This document shows, one piece after another, positions 1 through 8,032 of a stretch of 32,606 nucleotides of DNA; position 1 is the stretch's first letter; every line of letters begins with the position of its first letter. Under the pieces are notes generated by a model. That model made no database searches and was not told the DNA's origin. It saw nothing but the letters and a program-made list of their open reading frames with translations. The position numbers and the translations under genes were made by a program. Source of the stretch: Thiobacillaceae bacterium (GTDB taxonomy: Bacteria; Pseudomonadota; Gammaproteobacteria; Burkholderiales; Thiobacillaceae). The stretch spans positions 1 through 32,606 of the forward strand of contig JANWZL010000062.1 of NCBI GenBank assembly GCA_025054655.1, read 5' to 3'.

Positions 1-498
1 CCGGCGCAGTTCATCCCCGCCGTCGAGAAGGGGGTCAGGCTGGCCATGCAGGCGGGGGTGGTGGCCGGCTTCCCGGTGCAGGACGTGCGCGTGACCGTCT
101 ACGACGGCAAGACCCACCCGGTCGACGGCAAGGAGGTCGCCTTCGTCGCGGCCGGCAAGAAGGCCATGCAAGCGGCGATGCAGCAGGCTCGTCCCATCGT
201 GTTGGAGCCCATCGTCCGGCTGGAGATCACCCTGCCCGAGGAGTGCTTCGGCGACGTCAGCGGCGAGCTGTCCGGCCGGCGCGGGCAGATCACCGGCAGC
301 GACGCCGGCCGTGGGGGGATGCTGAACCTGCAGGCGCTCGCCCCCCTAGCCGAACTGACCGACTTCCAGGCCCGGCTCAAGGCCCTGACCGGCGGCCGCG
401 GTGCCTATACCCTGGAGCTGGCCGACTATCAGCCGGTGCCGCCACAGGTGCAGCAGCAGCTCGCGGCCCAGTTCAGGCCCACGGCCGAAGAGGAGTAG
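1..498 (+). CDS. Elongation factor G-like protein, C-terminal part (5' end outside window)
   Basis: The reading frame is open from the first base and ends at a TAG at 496-498, so only the last 165 residues are present. They match EF-G domains IV and V: the LEPI segment that opens domain V, then GDVSGELSGRRGQI, which aligns with the GDVIGDLNRRRGQ signature of EF-G, and GGRGAYTLE near the end, as in EF-G's QGRGSYTMEF. EF-G is the GTPase that drives ribosomal translocation. The sequence departs from canonical FusA at many positions, and no rpsL, rpsG or tuf is adjacent. I therefore favour an EF-G paralogue (FusA2/type II-like) over the main EF-G. The GTPase domain that would settle this is outside the window. 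Confidence 0.88.
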   Translation, partial: PAQFIPAVEKGVRLAMQAGVVAGFPVQDVRVTVYDGKTHPVDGKEVAFVAAGKKAMQAAMQQARPIVLEPIVRLEITLPEECFGDVSGELSGRRGQITGSDAGRGGMLNLQALAPLAELTDFQARLKALTGGRGAYTLELADYQPVPPQVQQQLAAQFRPTAEEE

Positions 499-617
499 GC
501 GGTGCTGTGGCGGTCAGCCCCGGCCGCCCCATCCGCTGCCGGCCGTGCGGCCGCCACGGTTTGGTCTATAGTGAAGATGCGTCCCGCTCATGGCGGATGG
601 TGCGAGAGGAGGCGGAT

Positions 618-851
618 ATGATACCCCGGACCTACAATCTCATGATTCACGTCGATGACGACCTGCCGGGCGACGAGATGGCCACACTGGCCGACGGTCT
701 GCTCGGCCACCGCTGCGTGCTCGACGCCTGTGTCTCGGCATCGGCACCGCATCTGATCATGGTGCGTTACAACGCCGACTGCGCCCCCGCCCGTGCCATC
801 CTGAACGAGGTCCGGCAACGGGGGGTACAGGCCGAACTGGTCGGGTTCTGA
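618..851 (+). CDS. Small conserved hypothetical protein (77 aa)
   Basis: This is a 77-residue protein with a perfect Shine-Dalgarno AGGAGG at 607-612, five bases before the ATG at 618, which fixes the start. The frame is open further upstream, but that extension overlaps the EF-G-like gene out of frame. No signal peptide or membrane segment is visible. The N-terminal strand (TYNLMIHVDD), central cysteines (HRCVLDAC) and C-terminal LVGF strand give a short beta-alpha-beta pattern like a ferredoxin-like (heavy-metal-associated or ACT-size) fold, but there is no CxxC metal motif. I do not recognise the family and assign no function. It stands alone after a 119-bp gap and converges on the VOC gene, with 12 bp between the two stops. 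Confidence 0.7.
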   Translation: MIPRTYNLMIHVDDDLPGDEMATLADGLLGHRCVLDACVSASAPHLIMVRYNADCAPARAILNEVRQRGVQAELVGF

Positions 852-863
852 ATCGGCCATACC

Positions 864-1238
864 TCAGCCGGCATCGATCAACTCCAGGGCGTTGCCGTCG
901 GGGTCACGCACGAACAGCGCGCGCCGGCCGGAGCGGCTCAGGGTGTAGGGTATGCCCTGACGTTCAAGACGCTGCCGTAAGTCTTCCCAGCCCTCCACGG
1001 CGAGGGCGATGTGCCGATCGCGTCCCCCATGTGCCGGCCGCCCTTCGCAGGGGTCGGGGTTGGGCAGGGCGAGCAGGTGCAACTGGGTCTCCCCGAGCTC
1101 GTACCACACCCCCGCGAAGCCCAGGTCGGGGCGCTCGGGGCTGGGGGCGAGCCCCAGCAGTCCTTCGTAAAAGGCACGCGCACGCGCCAGATCCGACACC
1201 AGCAGGGAGGCATGCAGCAGCCGGGTGATACGCATCAT
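864..1238 (-). CDS. VOC/glyoxalase-superfamily protein
   Basis: This is a 124-residue single-module vicinal-oxygen-chelate protein. The paired beta-alpha-beta-beta-beta halves are visible: HASLLVSDLARARAFYEGLLG at the start (first metal-ligand position H9), QLHLLAL in the middle (H54), DRHIALAVEG opening the second half (H76) and FVRDPDGNALELID at the end (E119). These are the usual ligand positions of glyoxalase I and dioxygenase-type VOC enzymes, so a metal-dependent activity is plausible; the substrate cannot be read from sequence. Two in-frame ATGs (1238 and 1235) are adjacent. The gene starts 3 bp after the stop of the DMT transporter and is probably co-transcribed with it. Confidence 0.85.
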   Translation of the reverse strand: MMRITRLLHASLLVSDLARARAFYEGLLGLAPSPERPDLGFAGVWYELGETQLHLLALPNPDPCEGRPAHGGRDRHIALAVEGWEDLRQRLERQGIPYTLSRSGRRALFVRDPDGNALELIDAG

Positions 1239-1241
1239 GGC

Positions 1242-2144
1242 TCAAGTCCCCTGCGGCTGGCGCATGCGACCGGAGAGCAGGCTCGCCGCCACGATCATGG
1301 CCCCGCCCAGCCATTCGCGCGCGCCCATCGTCTCGCCGGCCAGCCACCAGCTGGACAGCCCCGCTGCCACCAGCTCGGTGAGCAGGATGACGATGGCCTG
1401 CATGGCCGGGGTGTGGGCCAGGCCGTATTGCACTGCCAGTGTGGCCAGGACCAGGGCCACCCCCACCGCCGCTGTGAGCCCCCACACTGTGCCGACGAAG
1501 GCGGCGGGGTCCGGTGCCGACCCGCCGGCGAGCGGCAGCATCGCCCCCGCCACCGCCAGCACCCCGGCATAGACCCACAGGCTGCGGGTGCCGGCGGGCA
1601 CCTCACCCAGGCGGCGCGAGAGCACATTGGCCAACGCAAAACCCATGCCGGCCGTAAGCCCATACCATTCCGCCGCATTGGCCGGCAGGGGCAGCCGCCC
1701 GTCGCCCGGATAGAGCATGGTCATCGCCCCGGCGAGCGACAACCCGATCACCCCATAACCCAGCAGATGCGGCCGCTCGTCCAGTAGCACGCGGGCGAAG
1801 ATCACCGTCCACAGGGGCGCGAGATAGAACAACAACATCACGCGCATGACCTCGCCCTCGAGCACGGCCAGGACATAGGCCAGGTTGGTCCAGCCCGAGG
1901 CCAGTGCCACCGCCAGCAACCCGCGCCAGCGGCCGCTGTGCTGCAGCGCCTGCCCCGCGTGCAGGGGCAGCGACAGGGCGAGCGCCACCGCGTAGGTCAG
2001 CACCGTCGCCCACACCCCGCTGATGCCGGCTGTCTCCAGCAGCCGATAGGGATACCAGATCACCCCCCAAGTGAAGGCGGCCAACAACAGCGCCCCCGCC
2101 GGCAGGGCCGGGTGCGGGACCGCGACCTGCGAGCGGCTGCGCAT
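1242..2144 (-). CDS. EamA/DMT-superfamily permease (10 TM)
   Basis: This is a roughly 300-residue inner-membrane protein made almost entirely of hydrophobic helices, in the 5+5 repeat of the drug/metabolite transporter (EamA) superfamily. The first half includes FTWGVIWYPYRLLE and YLAPLWTVIFARVLLDERP; the second half carries the equivalent ILLTELVAAGLSSWWLAGET, a typical EamA repeat signature. The transported metabolite is unknown. I place the start at the ATG at 2144 because an AAAGGA ribosome-binding sequence lies 11 bases upstream; an in-frame start at 2177 would add 11 residues. The gene is divergent from dapC with only about 35 bp between the starts, so their promoters must overlap. It is probably co-transcribed with the VOC gene downstream. 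Confidence 0.88.
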   Translation of the reverse strand: MRSRSQVAVPHPALPAGALLLAAFTWGVIWYPYRLLETAGISGVWATVLTYAVALALSLPLHAGQALQHSGRWRGLLAVALASGWTNLAYVLAVLEGEVMRVMLLFYLAPLWTVIFARVLLDERPHLLGYGVIGLSLAGAMTMLYPGDGRLPLPANAAEWYGLTAGMGFALANVLSRRLGEVPAGTRSLWVYAGVLAVAGAMLPLAGGSAPDPAAFVGTVWGLTAAVGVALVLATLAVQYGLAHTPAMQAIVILLTELVAAGLSSWWLAGETMGAREWLGGAMIVAASLLSGRMRQPQGT

Positions 2145-2149
2145 ATAAT
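2144..2149 (+). promoter_or_regulatory. Possible -10 element of dapC
   Basis: There is a perfect TATAAT 30 bp before the dapC GTG. It overlaps the start codon of the divergent transporter gene. No convincing -35 hexamer is found 16-18 bp upstream, so the assignment is tentative. Confidence 0.35.
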
Positions 2150-2179
2150 GCTCGTTCCTTTGCATCGACACGCTCACCC

Positions 2180-3367
2180 GTGAACCCGCGTCTAGCCCAA
2201 CTGCAACCCTACCCCTTCCAGCGACTGCGGCAGCTGTTGGCCGGTGTGGACCCCGATCCCGCCCTCGCCCCCATAGACCTGTCCATCGGCGAACCCAGGC
2301 ACCCGACGCCCGAGTTCATCCGCACGGCCCTCACCCAGGCCCTGGAAGGGCTGGCGCATTATCCCACGACCCAGGGTGGCCCGACCCTGCGCGCCGCCAT
2401 CGCCGACTGGATCGAGCGGCGCCACGGGGTGCGGCTTGACCCGGACAGCCAGGTGCTGCCGGTCAACGGCAGCCGCGAGGCCCTGTTCGCCTTCGCCCAG
2501 GTGGCGGTGGACCCCACGCGCCATCACAAGATGGTGCTCGCCCCCAACCCCTTCTACCAGATCTACGAGGGGGCGGCCATCCTCGCCGGGGCCAAACCCT
2601 ATTTCCTCAACACCCTGCCGCAGAACGGCTACCGCATGGCGTTGGACAGCGTGCCCGAGGAGGTATGGGAGTGGTGCCAACTGATCTACGTCTGCTCGCC
2701 CGGCAATCCCACCGGCCGCGTGCTCACGCTCGCGGAATGGGCCGAGCTGTTCGAGCTGGCCGAGCGGTACGACTTCGTCATCGCCGCCGACGAATGTTAC
2801 TCGGAGCTGTATTTCGACGAGGCCAGCCCACCGCTGGGGGCACTAGCCGCCGCGCGCGCGCTGGGGCGCGACTTCACCCGGCTGGCCGTGTTCAACAGCC
2901 TGTCCAAGCGTTCCAGTGTGCCGGGCCTGCGTTCGGGCTTCGTCGCCGGCGATGCCGGCCTGATGCAGAAGTTCCTGCTCTACCGCACCTACCACGGCAG
3001 CGCCATGAACCCTGCGGTGCAGGCGGCATCCGCCGCCGCCTGGGGCGAGGAGGCGCACGTGCGCGACAACCGCGCCCTGTACCGGCAGAAATTCGCCCAG
3101 GTAGTCCCCATCCTGCGCGAGGTGTTAGAGTTCACCCCCCCCGAGGCCGGCTTCTACCTGTGGGTGCGCGTGCCGATCGACGATGCCGAATTCGCCCGCG
3201 AACTGTACCGCCAGCAGCACGTGACGGTGCTGCCCGGCAGCTTCCTCGCCCGCGAGGCGCGCGGGGTCAACCCGGGACGCGGCTTCGTGCGCATCGCCTT
3301 GGTCGACACCCCGCCCCGGTGTGTGGAGGCGGCACAGCGGATCGCCGCCTTCGTGCGCACGCTGTGA
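2180..3367 (+). CDS. dapC: Succinyldiaminopimelate aminotransferase
   Basis: This is a 395-residue class I/II PLP-dependent aminotransferase. In the succinyl branch of lysine and diaminopimelate synthesis it converts N-succinyl-2-amino-6-ketopimelate to N-succinyl-LL-DAP with glutamate as amino donor, in the cytoplasm. Visible fold-type I landmarks are SPGNPTG at 173-179 (N176), DECYSELYF (D204, Y207) and FNSLSKRSSVPGLRSGF with the Schiff-base lysine K243 and the phosphate-binding R251. The N-terminus (LQPYPFQRLRQLL, then LSIGEPRHPTPEFI) is characteristic of proteobacterial DapC rather than AspC or aromatic aminotransferases. It starts with GTG at 2180. The stop overlaps a downstream in-frame GTG of the next small gene's frame, which suggests co-transcription. 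Confidence 0.92.
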   Translation: MNPRLAQLQPYPFQRLRQLLAGVDPDPALAPIDLSIGEPRHPTPEFIRTALTQALEGLAHYPTTQGGPTLRAAIADWIERRHGVRLDPDSQVLPVNGSREALFAFAQVAVDPTRHHKMVLAPNPFYQIYEGAAILAGAKPYFLNTLPQNGYRMALDSVPEEVWEWCQLIYVCSPGNPTGRVLTLAEWAELFELAERYDFVIAADECYSELYFDEASPPLGALAAARALGRDFTRLAVFNSLSKRSSVPGLRSGFVAGDAGLMQKFLLYRTYHGSAMNPAVQAASAAAWGEEAHVRDNRALYRQKFAQVVPILREVLEFTPPEAGFYLWVRVPIDDAEFARELYRQQHVTVLPGSFLAREARGVNPGRGFVRIALVDTPPRCVEAAQRIAAFVRTL

Positions 3368-3435
3368 CCGCACAGGAACCCCACCCCGCCGGCGATGGTC
3401 CACGCAACTGTATCCCCGCCTTGCACAGCGTGAAC

Positions 3436-3711
3436 ATGCCCAAGCTGTCTTTCGCCTTCGCCTTCGGTCTGCTCACCCTGACCGCCCAGGCCGACCCCAT
3501 CCGGGCTCAGGCCGCCCTGGCCGACATCCTACGCCAGGAACGGGTCGCCAACGTCAGCTACCGGGTGCACGACGACGGCGTGGTCACCATCGTCTTCAGC
3601 GCCCGCATGTTGGAGGAGGATTACCACCGGGTGGTCACACGCCTTAACACACATCCCGACATCCCCGGGGTGATCGCCGTGCGCGACACCGACAGCTTTT
3701 GCCGGCCTTGA
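3436..3711 (+). CDS. Small secreted hypothetical protein
   Basis: This is a 91-residue protein. The start at ATG 3436 is chosen because it gives a clean Sec signal peptide (KLSFAFAFGLLTLTAQA, cleavage likely after AQA near residue 19). The same frame is open back to a GTG at 3364 that overlaps the dapC stop, so a longer product is possible, but it would bury the signal peptide. The mature part (about 70 residues) looks like a small alpha/beta domain (ANVSYRVHDDGVVTIVFSARM) with a single cysteine near the C-terminus. No family is recognised. It lies directly downstream of dapC and upstream of a good terminator, so it is probably the last gene of the dapC transcript. Confidence 0.62.
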   Translation: MPKLSFAFAFGLLTLTAQADPIRAQAALADILRQERVANVSYRVHDDGVVTIVFSARMLEEDYHRVVTRLNTHPDIPGVIAVRDTDSFCRP

Positions 3712-3742
3712 GGCGACGGCCGGCCAACACCCTGGTCATACG

Positions 3743-3768
3743 GGTCTGACTGAGCTTCAGACCGTTTT
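3743..3768 (+). terminator. Rho-independent terminator of the dapC transcript
   Basis: A perfect 7-bp stem GGTCTGA/TCAGACC with a 7-base loop is followed by GTTTTAT on the plus strand. It lies 31 bp after the stop of the small exported protein. On the minus strand no U-run follows, so it acts for the plus-strand genes rather than for the tRNA. Confidence 0.7.
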
Positions 3769-3803
3769 ATCAGCGTCGGGAGGACTACAGGTCGCCGTTT
3801 TAC

Positions 3804-3878
3804 TGGTGGGCAGCGCAGGGTTCGAACCTGCGACCCCCGCCGTGTGAAGGCGGTGCTCTACCGCTGAGCTAGCTGCCC
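3804..3878 (-). tRNA. tRNA-Val (anticodon CAC)
   Basis: This is a 75-nt tRNA including an encoded CCA (complement of 3804-3806). The acceptor stem GGGCAGC pairs with GCTGCCC. The D arm is TAGCTCAGCGGTAGAGCA. The anticodon loop TTCACAC sits on a CCGCC/GGCGG stem and gives anticodon CAC, reading GUG. The T arm has GTTCGAAC. It is divergent from gltX. Confidence 0.96.
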
Positions 3879-3920
3879 GCGAGGAGGGTGGTGCGCGCCA
3901 GTACGGGCGCGAAGACGCGC

Positions 3921-3950
3921 ATTCTAACCGGGGTGCGGGCCGCCGGTCAA
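3921..3950 (-). promoter_or_regulatory. Sigma-70 promoter of tRNA-Val(CAC)
   Basis: On the minus strand, TTGACC (complement of 3945-3950), an 18-bp spacer and TAGAAT (complement of 3921-3926) are followed by a G/C-rich discriminator (GCGCGTC), typical of stringently controlled stable-RNA promoters. The predicted transcription start is about 35 bp before the mature tRNA. Confidence 0.72.
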
Positions 3951-4011
3951 AGATTTTTTCCGCGGCCGCTTCCCGTAAAATGCGCCCTTTCCCTCCCCTG
4001 GCCCAAGCGCT

Positions 4012-5424
4012 ATGGTCCGCACCCGTTTCGCCCCCTCGCCCACCGGCTACCTGCACATCGGCGGCGCCCGCACGGCCCTGTATTCCTGGGCCTTTGCCCG
4101 CAAACACGGTGGCCAATTCATCTTGCGCATCGAGGACACCGATCAGGAGCGTTCCACCCTGGAGTCGGAACGGGCCATCCTGGAGGGTCTGGCCTGGTTG
4201 GGCCTGACCTGGGATGAGGGGCCCTACTACCAGATGCAGCGGCTGGAGCGTTACCAGGCCGTAGCGCGCCAGCTCATCGACGCCGGTTTGGCCTATTACT
4301 GCTACGCCAGCAAAGAGGAGCTGGAGACGCTGCGCGAACAGCAGCGCGCGCGGGGCGAGAAACCCCGCTACGACGGGCGCTGGCGTCCCGAGCCGGGCAA
4401 GCGGCTGCCCGAACCGCCGCCCGGCGTGCGGCCGGTGGTGCGTTTCCGCAACCCCAGCGAGGGCGAGGTGAGCTTTCACGACCTCATCAAGGGCCCGATC
4501 ACCGTGGCGAACAGCGAGTTGGATGACCTGGTGATTTTGCGCGCCGACGGGGTGCCCACCTACAACTTCGGCGTGGTGGTGGACGACTGGGACATGGGTA
4601 TCACCCACGTCATCCGCGGCGACGACCACGTCAACAACACCCCACGCCAGATCAACATCCTCAAGGCCCTGGGGGCGCCCATCCCGCAGTATGCGCACGT
4701 GCCCATGATCCTGGGACACGACGGCGAGCGCCTGTCCAAACGGCACGGGGCGGTGTCGGTGCTGCAGTACCGCGACGCCGGCTATCTGCCCGAGGCCCTG
4801 CTCAATTACCTCGCCCGCTTGGGTTGGGGGCATGGTGACGCGGAGAAATTCAGCCTGGACGAGTTCGTGCGCTGGTTCGACCTCAAGGACGTCAGCCATG
4901 CCCCCGCCCGTTTCGACGCGGCCAAGCTCACCTGGCTCAACCAACAGTATCTCAGGGAGGCGACGGACGAGCGGCTGGCGGGGCTCATCCTGCCCTATCT
5001 CGCCCGGCAGGGCATCCACACGGAACGGGGGCCGGAGCTGGCCGCGGTGGTCGCCCTGCTCAAGGAGCGGGTGTCCACCCTGGAGGAGCTGGCCGACGCC
5101 GCCCACATCTTCTACCGCCAAGTCCTACCTACACCCGAGCAGCTGCGCGCCAAGTTGGAGCCGGCCGCCCTGCCTGCCCTCGCCGACCTGCGCGCGGGAC
5201 TGGCCACGGTACCCTGGCAGCGCGCGGCACTCGATGCGCTCATCCGCGACACCGCGCAGGCGCACGGGCTCAAGCTGGGGCAGCTCGGTATCCCGCTGCG
5301 GCTGCTGCTGTTCGGTAGCACGCAGACCCCTTCGCTGGACCTGACCCTGGAGCGGCTGGGACGAGACGAGACCCTACGCCGGCTTCAGGCCGCCTGGCCT
5401 CTACTACAGACGTCGATAGGTTAG
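4012..5424 (+). CDS. gltX: Glutamyl-tRNA synthetase
   Basis: This is a 470-residue class I aminoacyl-tRNA synthetase that charges tRNA-Glu with glutamate using ATP. The N-terminus has the class I HIGH box as [10 protein letters not shown] (H15-G18). The KMSKS-equivalent loop is ERLSKRHGA with K243. [11 protein letters not shown] is the GluRS glutamate-binding segment, followed by the GluRS-specific catalytic core and an all-alpha anticodon-binding C-terminus. Length is standard for bacterial GluRS. Only one cysteine is present in the segment where E. coli GluRS has its four-ligand zinc site, so this enzyme appears zinc-free, as in many bacterial GluRS. It is divergent from tRNA-Val(CAC); a TAAAAT at 3976-3981 may be its -10 element, without a clear -35. 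Confidence 0.96.
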   Translation: MVRTRFAPSPTGYLHIGGARTALYSWAFARKHGGQFILRIEDTDQERSTLESERAILEGLAWLGLTWDEGPYYQMQRLERYQAVARQLIDAGLAYYCYASKEELETLREQQRARGEKPRYDGRWRPEPGKRLPEPPPGVRPVVRFRNPSEGEVSFHDLIKGPITVANSELDDLVILRADGVPTYNFGVVVDDWDMGITHVIRGDDHVNNTPRQINILKALGAPIPQYAHVPMILGHDGERLSKRHGAVSVLQYRDAGYLPEALLNYLARLGWGHGDAEKFSLDEFVRWFDLKDVSHAPARFDAAKLTWLNQQYLREATDERLAGLILPYLARQGIHTERGPELAAVVALLKERVSTLEELADAAHIFYRQVLPTPEQLRAKLEPAALPALADLRAGLATVPWQRAALDALIRDTAQAHGLKLGQLGIPLRLLLFGSTQTPSLDLTLERLGRDETLRRLQAAWPLLQTSIG

Positions 5425-5499
5425 AATGGTAAGTTTCGTTCTTGCTTAGTACGACTCACTGACATGCCCACACGCCCAACCAATGCCGGTAGCCACCGC

Positions 5500-6111
5500 A
5501 TGAAGCTGATCGCCTCGCTGACCAGCCCCTTCGCCCGCAAGGTGCGGGTGGTCGCGGCCGAGAAACACATCGATTACGAGCTGGTGGTGGACATCCCCTG
5601 GGACGAGGACACCCGTGTGCCACAGTACAACCCGCTGGGCAAGGTGCCGGTCTGGGTACTGGAGGACGGCAAGACCCTGTTCGACTCGCGCGTAATCGTC
5701 GAATACCTCGACAGTATCAGCCCCGTGGGTCACGTCCTGCCGCGCGAGCCGCGCCCGCGCATCATGGTCAAGCGCTGGGAGGCCCTGGCCGACGGGTTGT
5801 GTGAGGCGGCGGCGACCGTGTTCCAGGAGCGCAAGCGCCCGCCGCAGCAGCAGAGCGCGGAGTGGATCGCACGCCAGATGCGCAAGGTCGACGCCGCCCT
5901 CACGGCGATGAGCGAGGACCTGGGCGAGCAGGAATGGTGTACGGGCGAGTTCTTCAACCTGTCCGACATCGCCACCGGTTGTGCCCTGGGCTATCTGGAC
6001 CTACGCTTTCCCGAGCTGGACTGGCGCAGCCGCCATCCCAACCTGGCCGCCCTGCACGAGCGCCTGCTCGCGCGACCGTCGTTCCGCGACACCCTTCCCC
6101 CCGCCGCCTGA
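5500..6111 (+). CDS. Glutathione S-transferase family protein (YibF-like)
   Basis: This is a 203-residue soluble protein with a thioredoxin-fold N-domain (MKLIASLTSPFARKVRVVA, where S8/F10 occupy the active-site turn), the cis-proline motif KVPVW and the DSRVIVEYLD glutathione-gamma-glutamyl binding element. An alpha-helical C-domain follows, with the GST N-capping-like segment FNLSDIATGCALGYLDLRFP. This is the YibF/SspA-like GST architecture; the substrate is unknown. I chose ATG 5500 because the family starts MKLI at the first beta strand. An in-frame ATG at 5464 would add 12 unconserved residues. The gene follows gltX by 75 bp and may be co-transcribed with it. It converges on rpoS. Confidence 0.88.
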   Translation: MKLIASLTSPFARKVRVVAAEKHIDYELVVDIPWDEDTRVPQYNPLGKVPVWVLEDGKTLFDSRVIVEYLDSISPVGHVLPREPRPRIMVKRWEALADGLCEAAATVFQERKRPPQQQSAEWIARQMRKVDAALTAMSEDLGEQEWCTGEFFNLSDIATGCALGYLDLRFPELDWRSRHPNLAALHERLLARPSFRDTLPPAA

Positions 6112-6128
6112 TCCGTCGCGGCTCGGGT

Positions 6129-6148
6129 CCGCGGGCGGCAGACCGCGG
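6129..6148. terminator. Possible hairpin between convergent genes
   Basis: A CCGCGG/CCGCGG inverted repeat with an 8-base loop lies in the 42-bp gap between the GST-like gene and rpoS, which converge. No U-run follows on either strand, so termination here is only a possibility. Confidence 0.3.
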
Positions 6149-6153
6149 CCTGC

Positions 6154-7140
6154 CTACAGCAACCCGTCCTTCGACAGCCCCTTGCGCCGCAGGATGCGGC
6201 GCAGCGTGTGCAGGGCCTCGATCTGGATCTGACGCACGCGCTCGCGTGTGACCCCGAGGTGATCGGCCAGGTCCTCCAGCGTGGCCACGTCCTGGCCGTT
6301 CAACCCGAAGCGTCGCTCGATCACCCAGCGGTGCTTTTCCGGCAGCTCCTCCAGCCACTCGTGCACATAGTGTTCGACCTCGGCCGCTTGCAGCACCTCC
6401 TCGGGCAGCTCGGAATTCTCGTCGGCGATCGCCTCGCCGATGGATAGCGAGGGGTCGATCTCCAGCGGCGCGTCGAGCGAGGCCACGCGGTCGTTGAGCT
6501 GCAGCACGCGGCGCACCTCCTCCACCGGGCGTCCGGTCAGGTGGGCGATCTCCTCCGGGCCGGCATCGACCACCCCGTGCATCTCCAGATGGCGCTGGGC
6601 GCGCAAGAAGAGGTTGAGCTCCTTGATCACGTGCACCGGCAGGCGGATGGTGCGCGACTGGTTCATGATGGCCCGCTCGATGTTCTGCCGGATCCACCAG
6701 GTGGCGTAGGTGGAGAAGCGGAAGCCCCGCTCCGGGTCGAACTTGTCCAGGGCGTGCATGAGCCCCAGGTTGCCCTCCTCAATCAGGTCCAGCAGCGACA
6801 GCCCCCGGTTGACGTAGTGCTTAGCGATGTTGACCACCAGGCGCAGGTTGTGCTGGATCATCTGCTGGCGGGCCTCGAAATCGCCCTGCCGCATGCGTTG
6901 CGACAGCTCTTTTTCCTGCTCGGGGGTGAGCAGGCTCTCGCGACCGATCTCGTTCAGGTAGAGCTGGGTGACGTCGTGCAGCTCGTCGAAGTCGTACTCG
7001 GCCTCGGTCGGTGCCGGGGCGATCCCTTCCTCCGCCGGCTCTTCCAGCGCGGGCTCCAGTTCGGGTTCGAGTTCGTCGTCTTCCACGCGCGCCTCCTCAT
7101 CAACCTGGCAGCGACTGACTCGTATCGACCGTTCTGCCAT
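6154..7140 (-). CDS. rpoS: RNA polymerase sigma factor RpoS (sigma-38)
   Basis: This is a 328-residue group 2 sigma-70-family factor that directs core RNA polymerase to stationary-phase and general-stress promoters. An acidic N-terminal tail (residues 15-40) leads into region 1.2 (DVTQLYLNEIG). Region 2 carries LIEEGNLGLMHALDKFD and FSTYATWWIRQ. Region 3 begins LPVHVIKELNLFLR, and region 4 ends with the HTH LGVTRERVRQIQ. K173 in the IKEL segment matches the RpoS-specific lysine that contacts the extended -10 C, which supports RpoS over RpoD or RpoH. It lies downstream of surE-pcm. The 235-bp leader (7141-7375) between pcm and rpoS holds no gene; nlpD, which usually occupies this place, is absent. 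No clear promoter was found in the leader. Confidence 0.95.
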   Translation of the reverse strand: MAERSIRVSRCQVDEEARVEDDELEPELEPALEEPAEEGIAPAPTEAEYDFDELHDVTQLYLNEIGRESLLTPEQEKELSQRMRQGDFEARQQMIQHNLRLVVNIAKHYVNRGLSLLDLIEEGNLGLMHALDKFDPERGFRFSTYATWWIRQNIERAIMNQSRTIRLPVHVIKELNLFLRAQRHLEMHGVVDAGPEEIAHLTGRPVEEVRRVLQLNDRVASLDAPLEIDPSLSIGEAIADENSELPEEVLQAAEVEHYVHEWLEELPEKHRWVIERRFGLNGQDVATLEDLADHLGVTRERVRQIQIEALHTLRRILRRKGLSKDGLL

Positions 7141-7375
7141 TCGTGCGAACCTCAGCGAGCTCGTGCGGCCCAGCCGCCATCGGACGGGGTGGACCGAAAA
7201 CCGTACCTGCCCTTGCCGCTGCAGGGGGTGAGTTTAACGCAGCCGTACACCCCGTGTCCGGTATATACCACGGTCCTGTTTGCGACTGCCAGCGTGCTTC
7301 GAAGCGGGACTGCACCCGCCCCGGTCCGCGATCACCCCTCTGCACCTCTGGATCCTGGCAGCCTGCGGCGGCAGC

Positions 7376-8032
7376 TCAAGCCACACCGCTGACCAAGGGC
7401 ACGAAGCGCACGCTCTCTAGCGTCTGTTCGACCGGTCCGGCCTCACCCCGTTCCACCAGGGTGAGCCGCTGTTCCTCGCCCTGCCCCACCGGGGCGATCA
7501 AGCGCCCGCCAGGCTTGAGCTGAGCGATCAATTCGGGCGGTATGAAGGGCATGGCGGCAGCGACGATGATGGCGTCATAGGGTGCGGCGCGCGGATAGCC
7601 GCGGCTGCCGTCGGCCACCTTGATCAGTACGTTGCGGATGCGCAGACGGTCCAGGTTTTGCCGGGCCATGCCCACCAGCTTGGCGATGCGCTCCAGGCTG
7701 ACGACCTTCTTCGCCAGGCGGGATAGCACCGCCGCCTGATAGCCGCAGCCGCCGCCGATCTCCAGCACCGTGTCGAGCATACGCCCGTTCACGGCCAGCT
7801 CGCAGCTGCGCGCCACGGTATAGGGGCTGGAGATGGTCTGCCCCTCGCCGATGGGCAGTGGGGTGTCCTCGTAGGCACGGGTTTGCAGACCCTCCTGCAC
7901 GAACAGATGGCGCGGGATCTCGTTCATGGCGGCGAGCACCATGGCGTCTTTGATCCCCTCCTGGCGCAAACGTTCGACCATGCGCGCACGGGTGCGCTGC
8001 GAGGTCATGCCGATGCCGTCGAGCGGCCTCAT
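7376..8032 (-). CDS. pcm: Protein-L-isoaspartate O-methyltransferase
   Basis: This is a 218-residue SAM-dependent methyltransferase that repairs L-isoaspartyl damage in proteins by carboxyl methylation. Family landmarks are [16 protein letters not shown] (the PCMT signature, near residue 59), the SAM-binding glycine loop [16 protein letters not shown] (residues 89 onward), VVSLERI for the SAM ribose contact, and the [10 protein letters not shown] end, closely matching E. coli Pcm's VRFVPLVKGELA. The ATG at 8032 overlaps the surE stop as ATGA, giving translational coupling; an in-frame ATG eight codons later is an alternative. The SurE-Pcm pairing upstream of rpoS is a conserved gammaproteobacterial stationary-phase operon. 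Confidence 0.95.
   Translation of the reverse strand: MRPLDGIGMTSQRTRARMVERLRQEGIKDAMVLAAMNEIPRHLFVQEGLQTRAYEDTPLPIGEGQTISSPYTVARSCELAVNGRMLDTVLEIGGGCGYQAAVLSRLAKKVVSLERIAKLVGMARQNLDRLRIRNVLIKVADGSRGYPRAAPYDAIIVAAAMPFIPPELIAQLKPGGRLIAPVGQGEEQRLTLVERGEAGPVEQTLESVRFVPLVSGVA

Noticed and set aside
538-572. Terminator (CGGCC/GGCCG stem) and TATAGT promoter upstream of the 77-residue gene
   Set aside because: The stem is only 5 bp with no U-run, and no -35 box lies at the right distance; too weak to list.
2665-3435. Long open frame in phase with the small exported protein, inside dapC
   Set aside because: It overlaps conserved dapC sequence and would destroy the signal peptide; only the part from 3436 is supported.
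3757-5121. 454-residue minus-strand open frame covering tRNA-Val and gltX
   Set aside because: It lies opposite the clearly conserved gltX and runs through a tRNA gene; it is a GC-rich antisense shadow.
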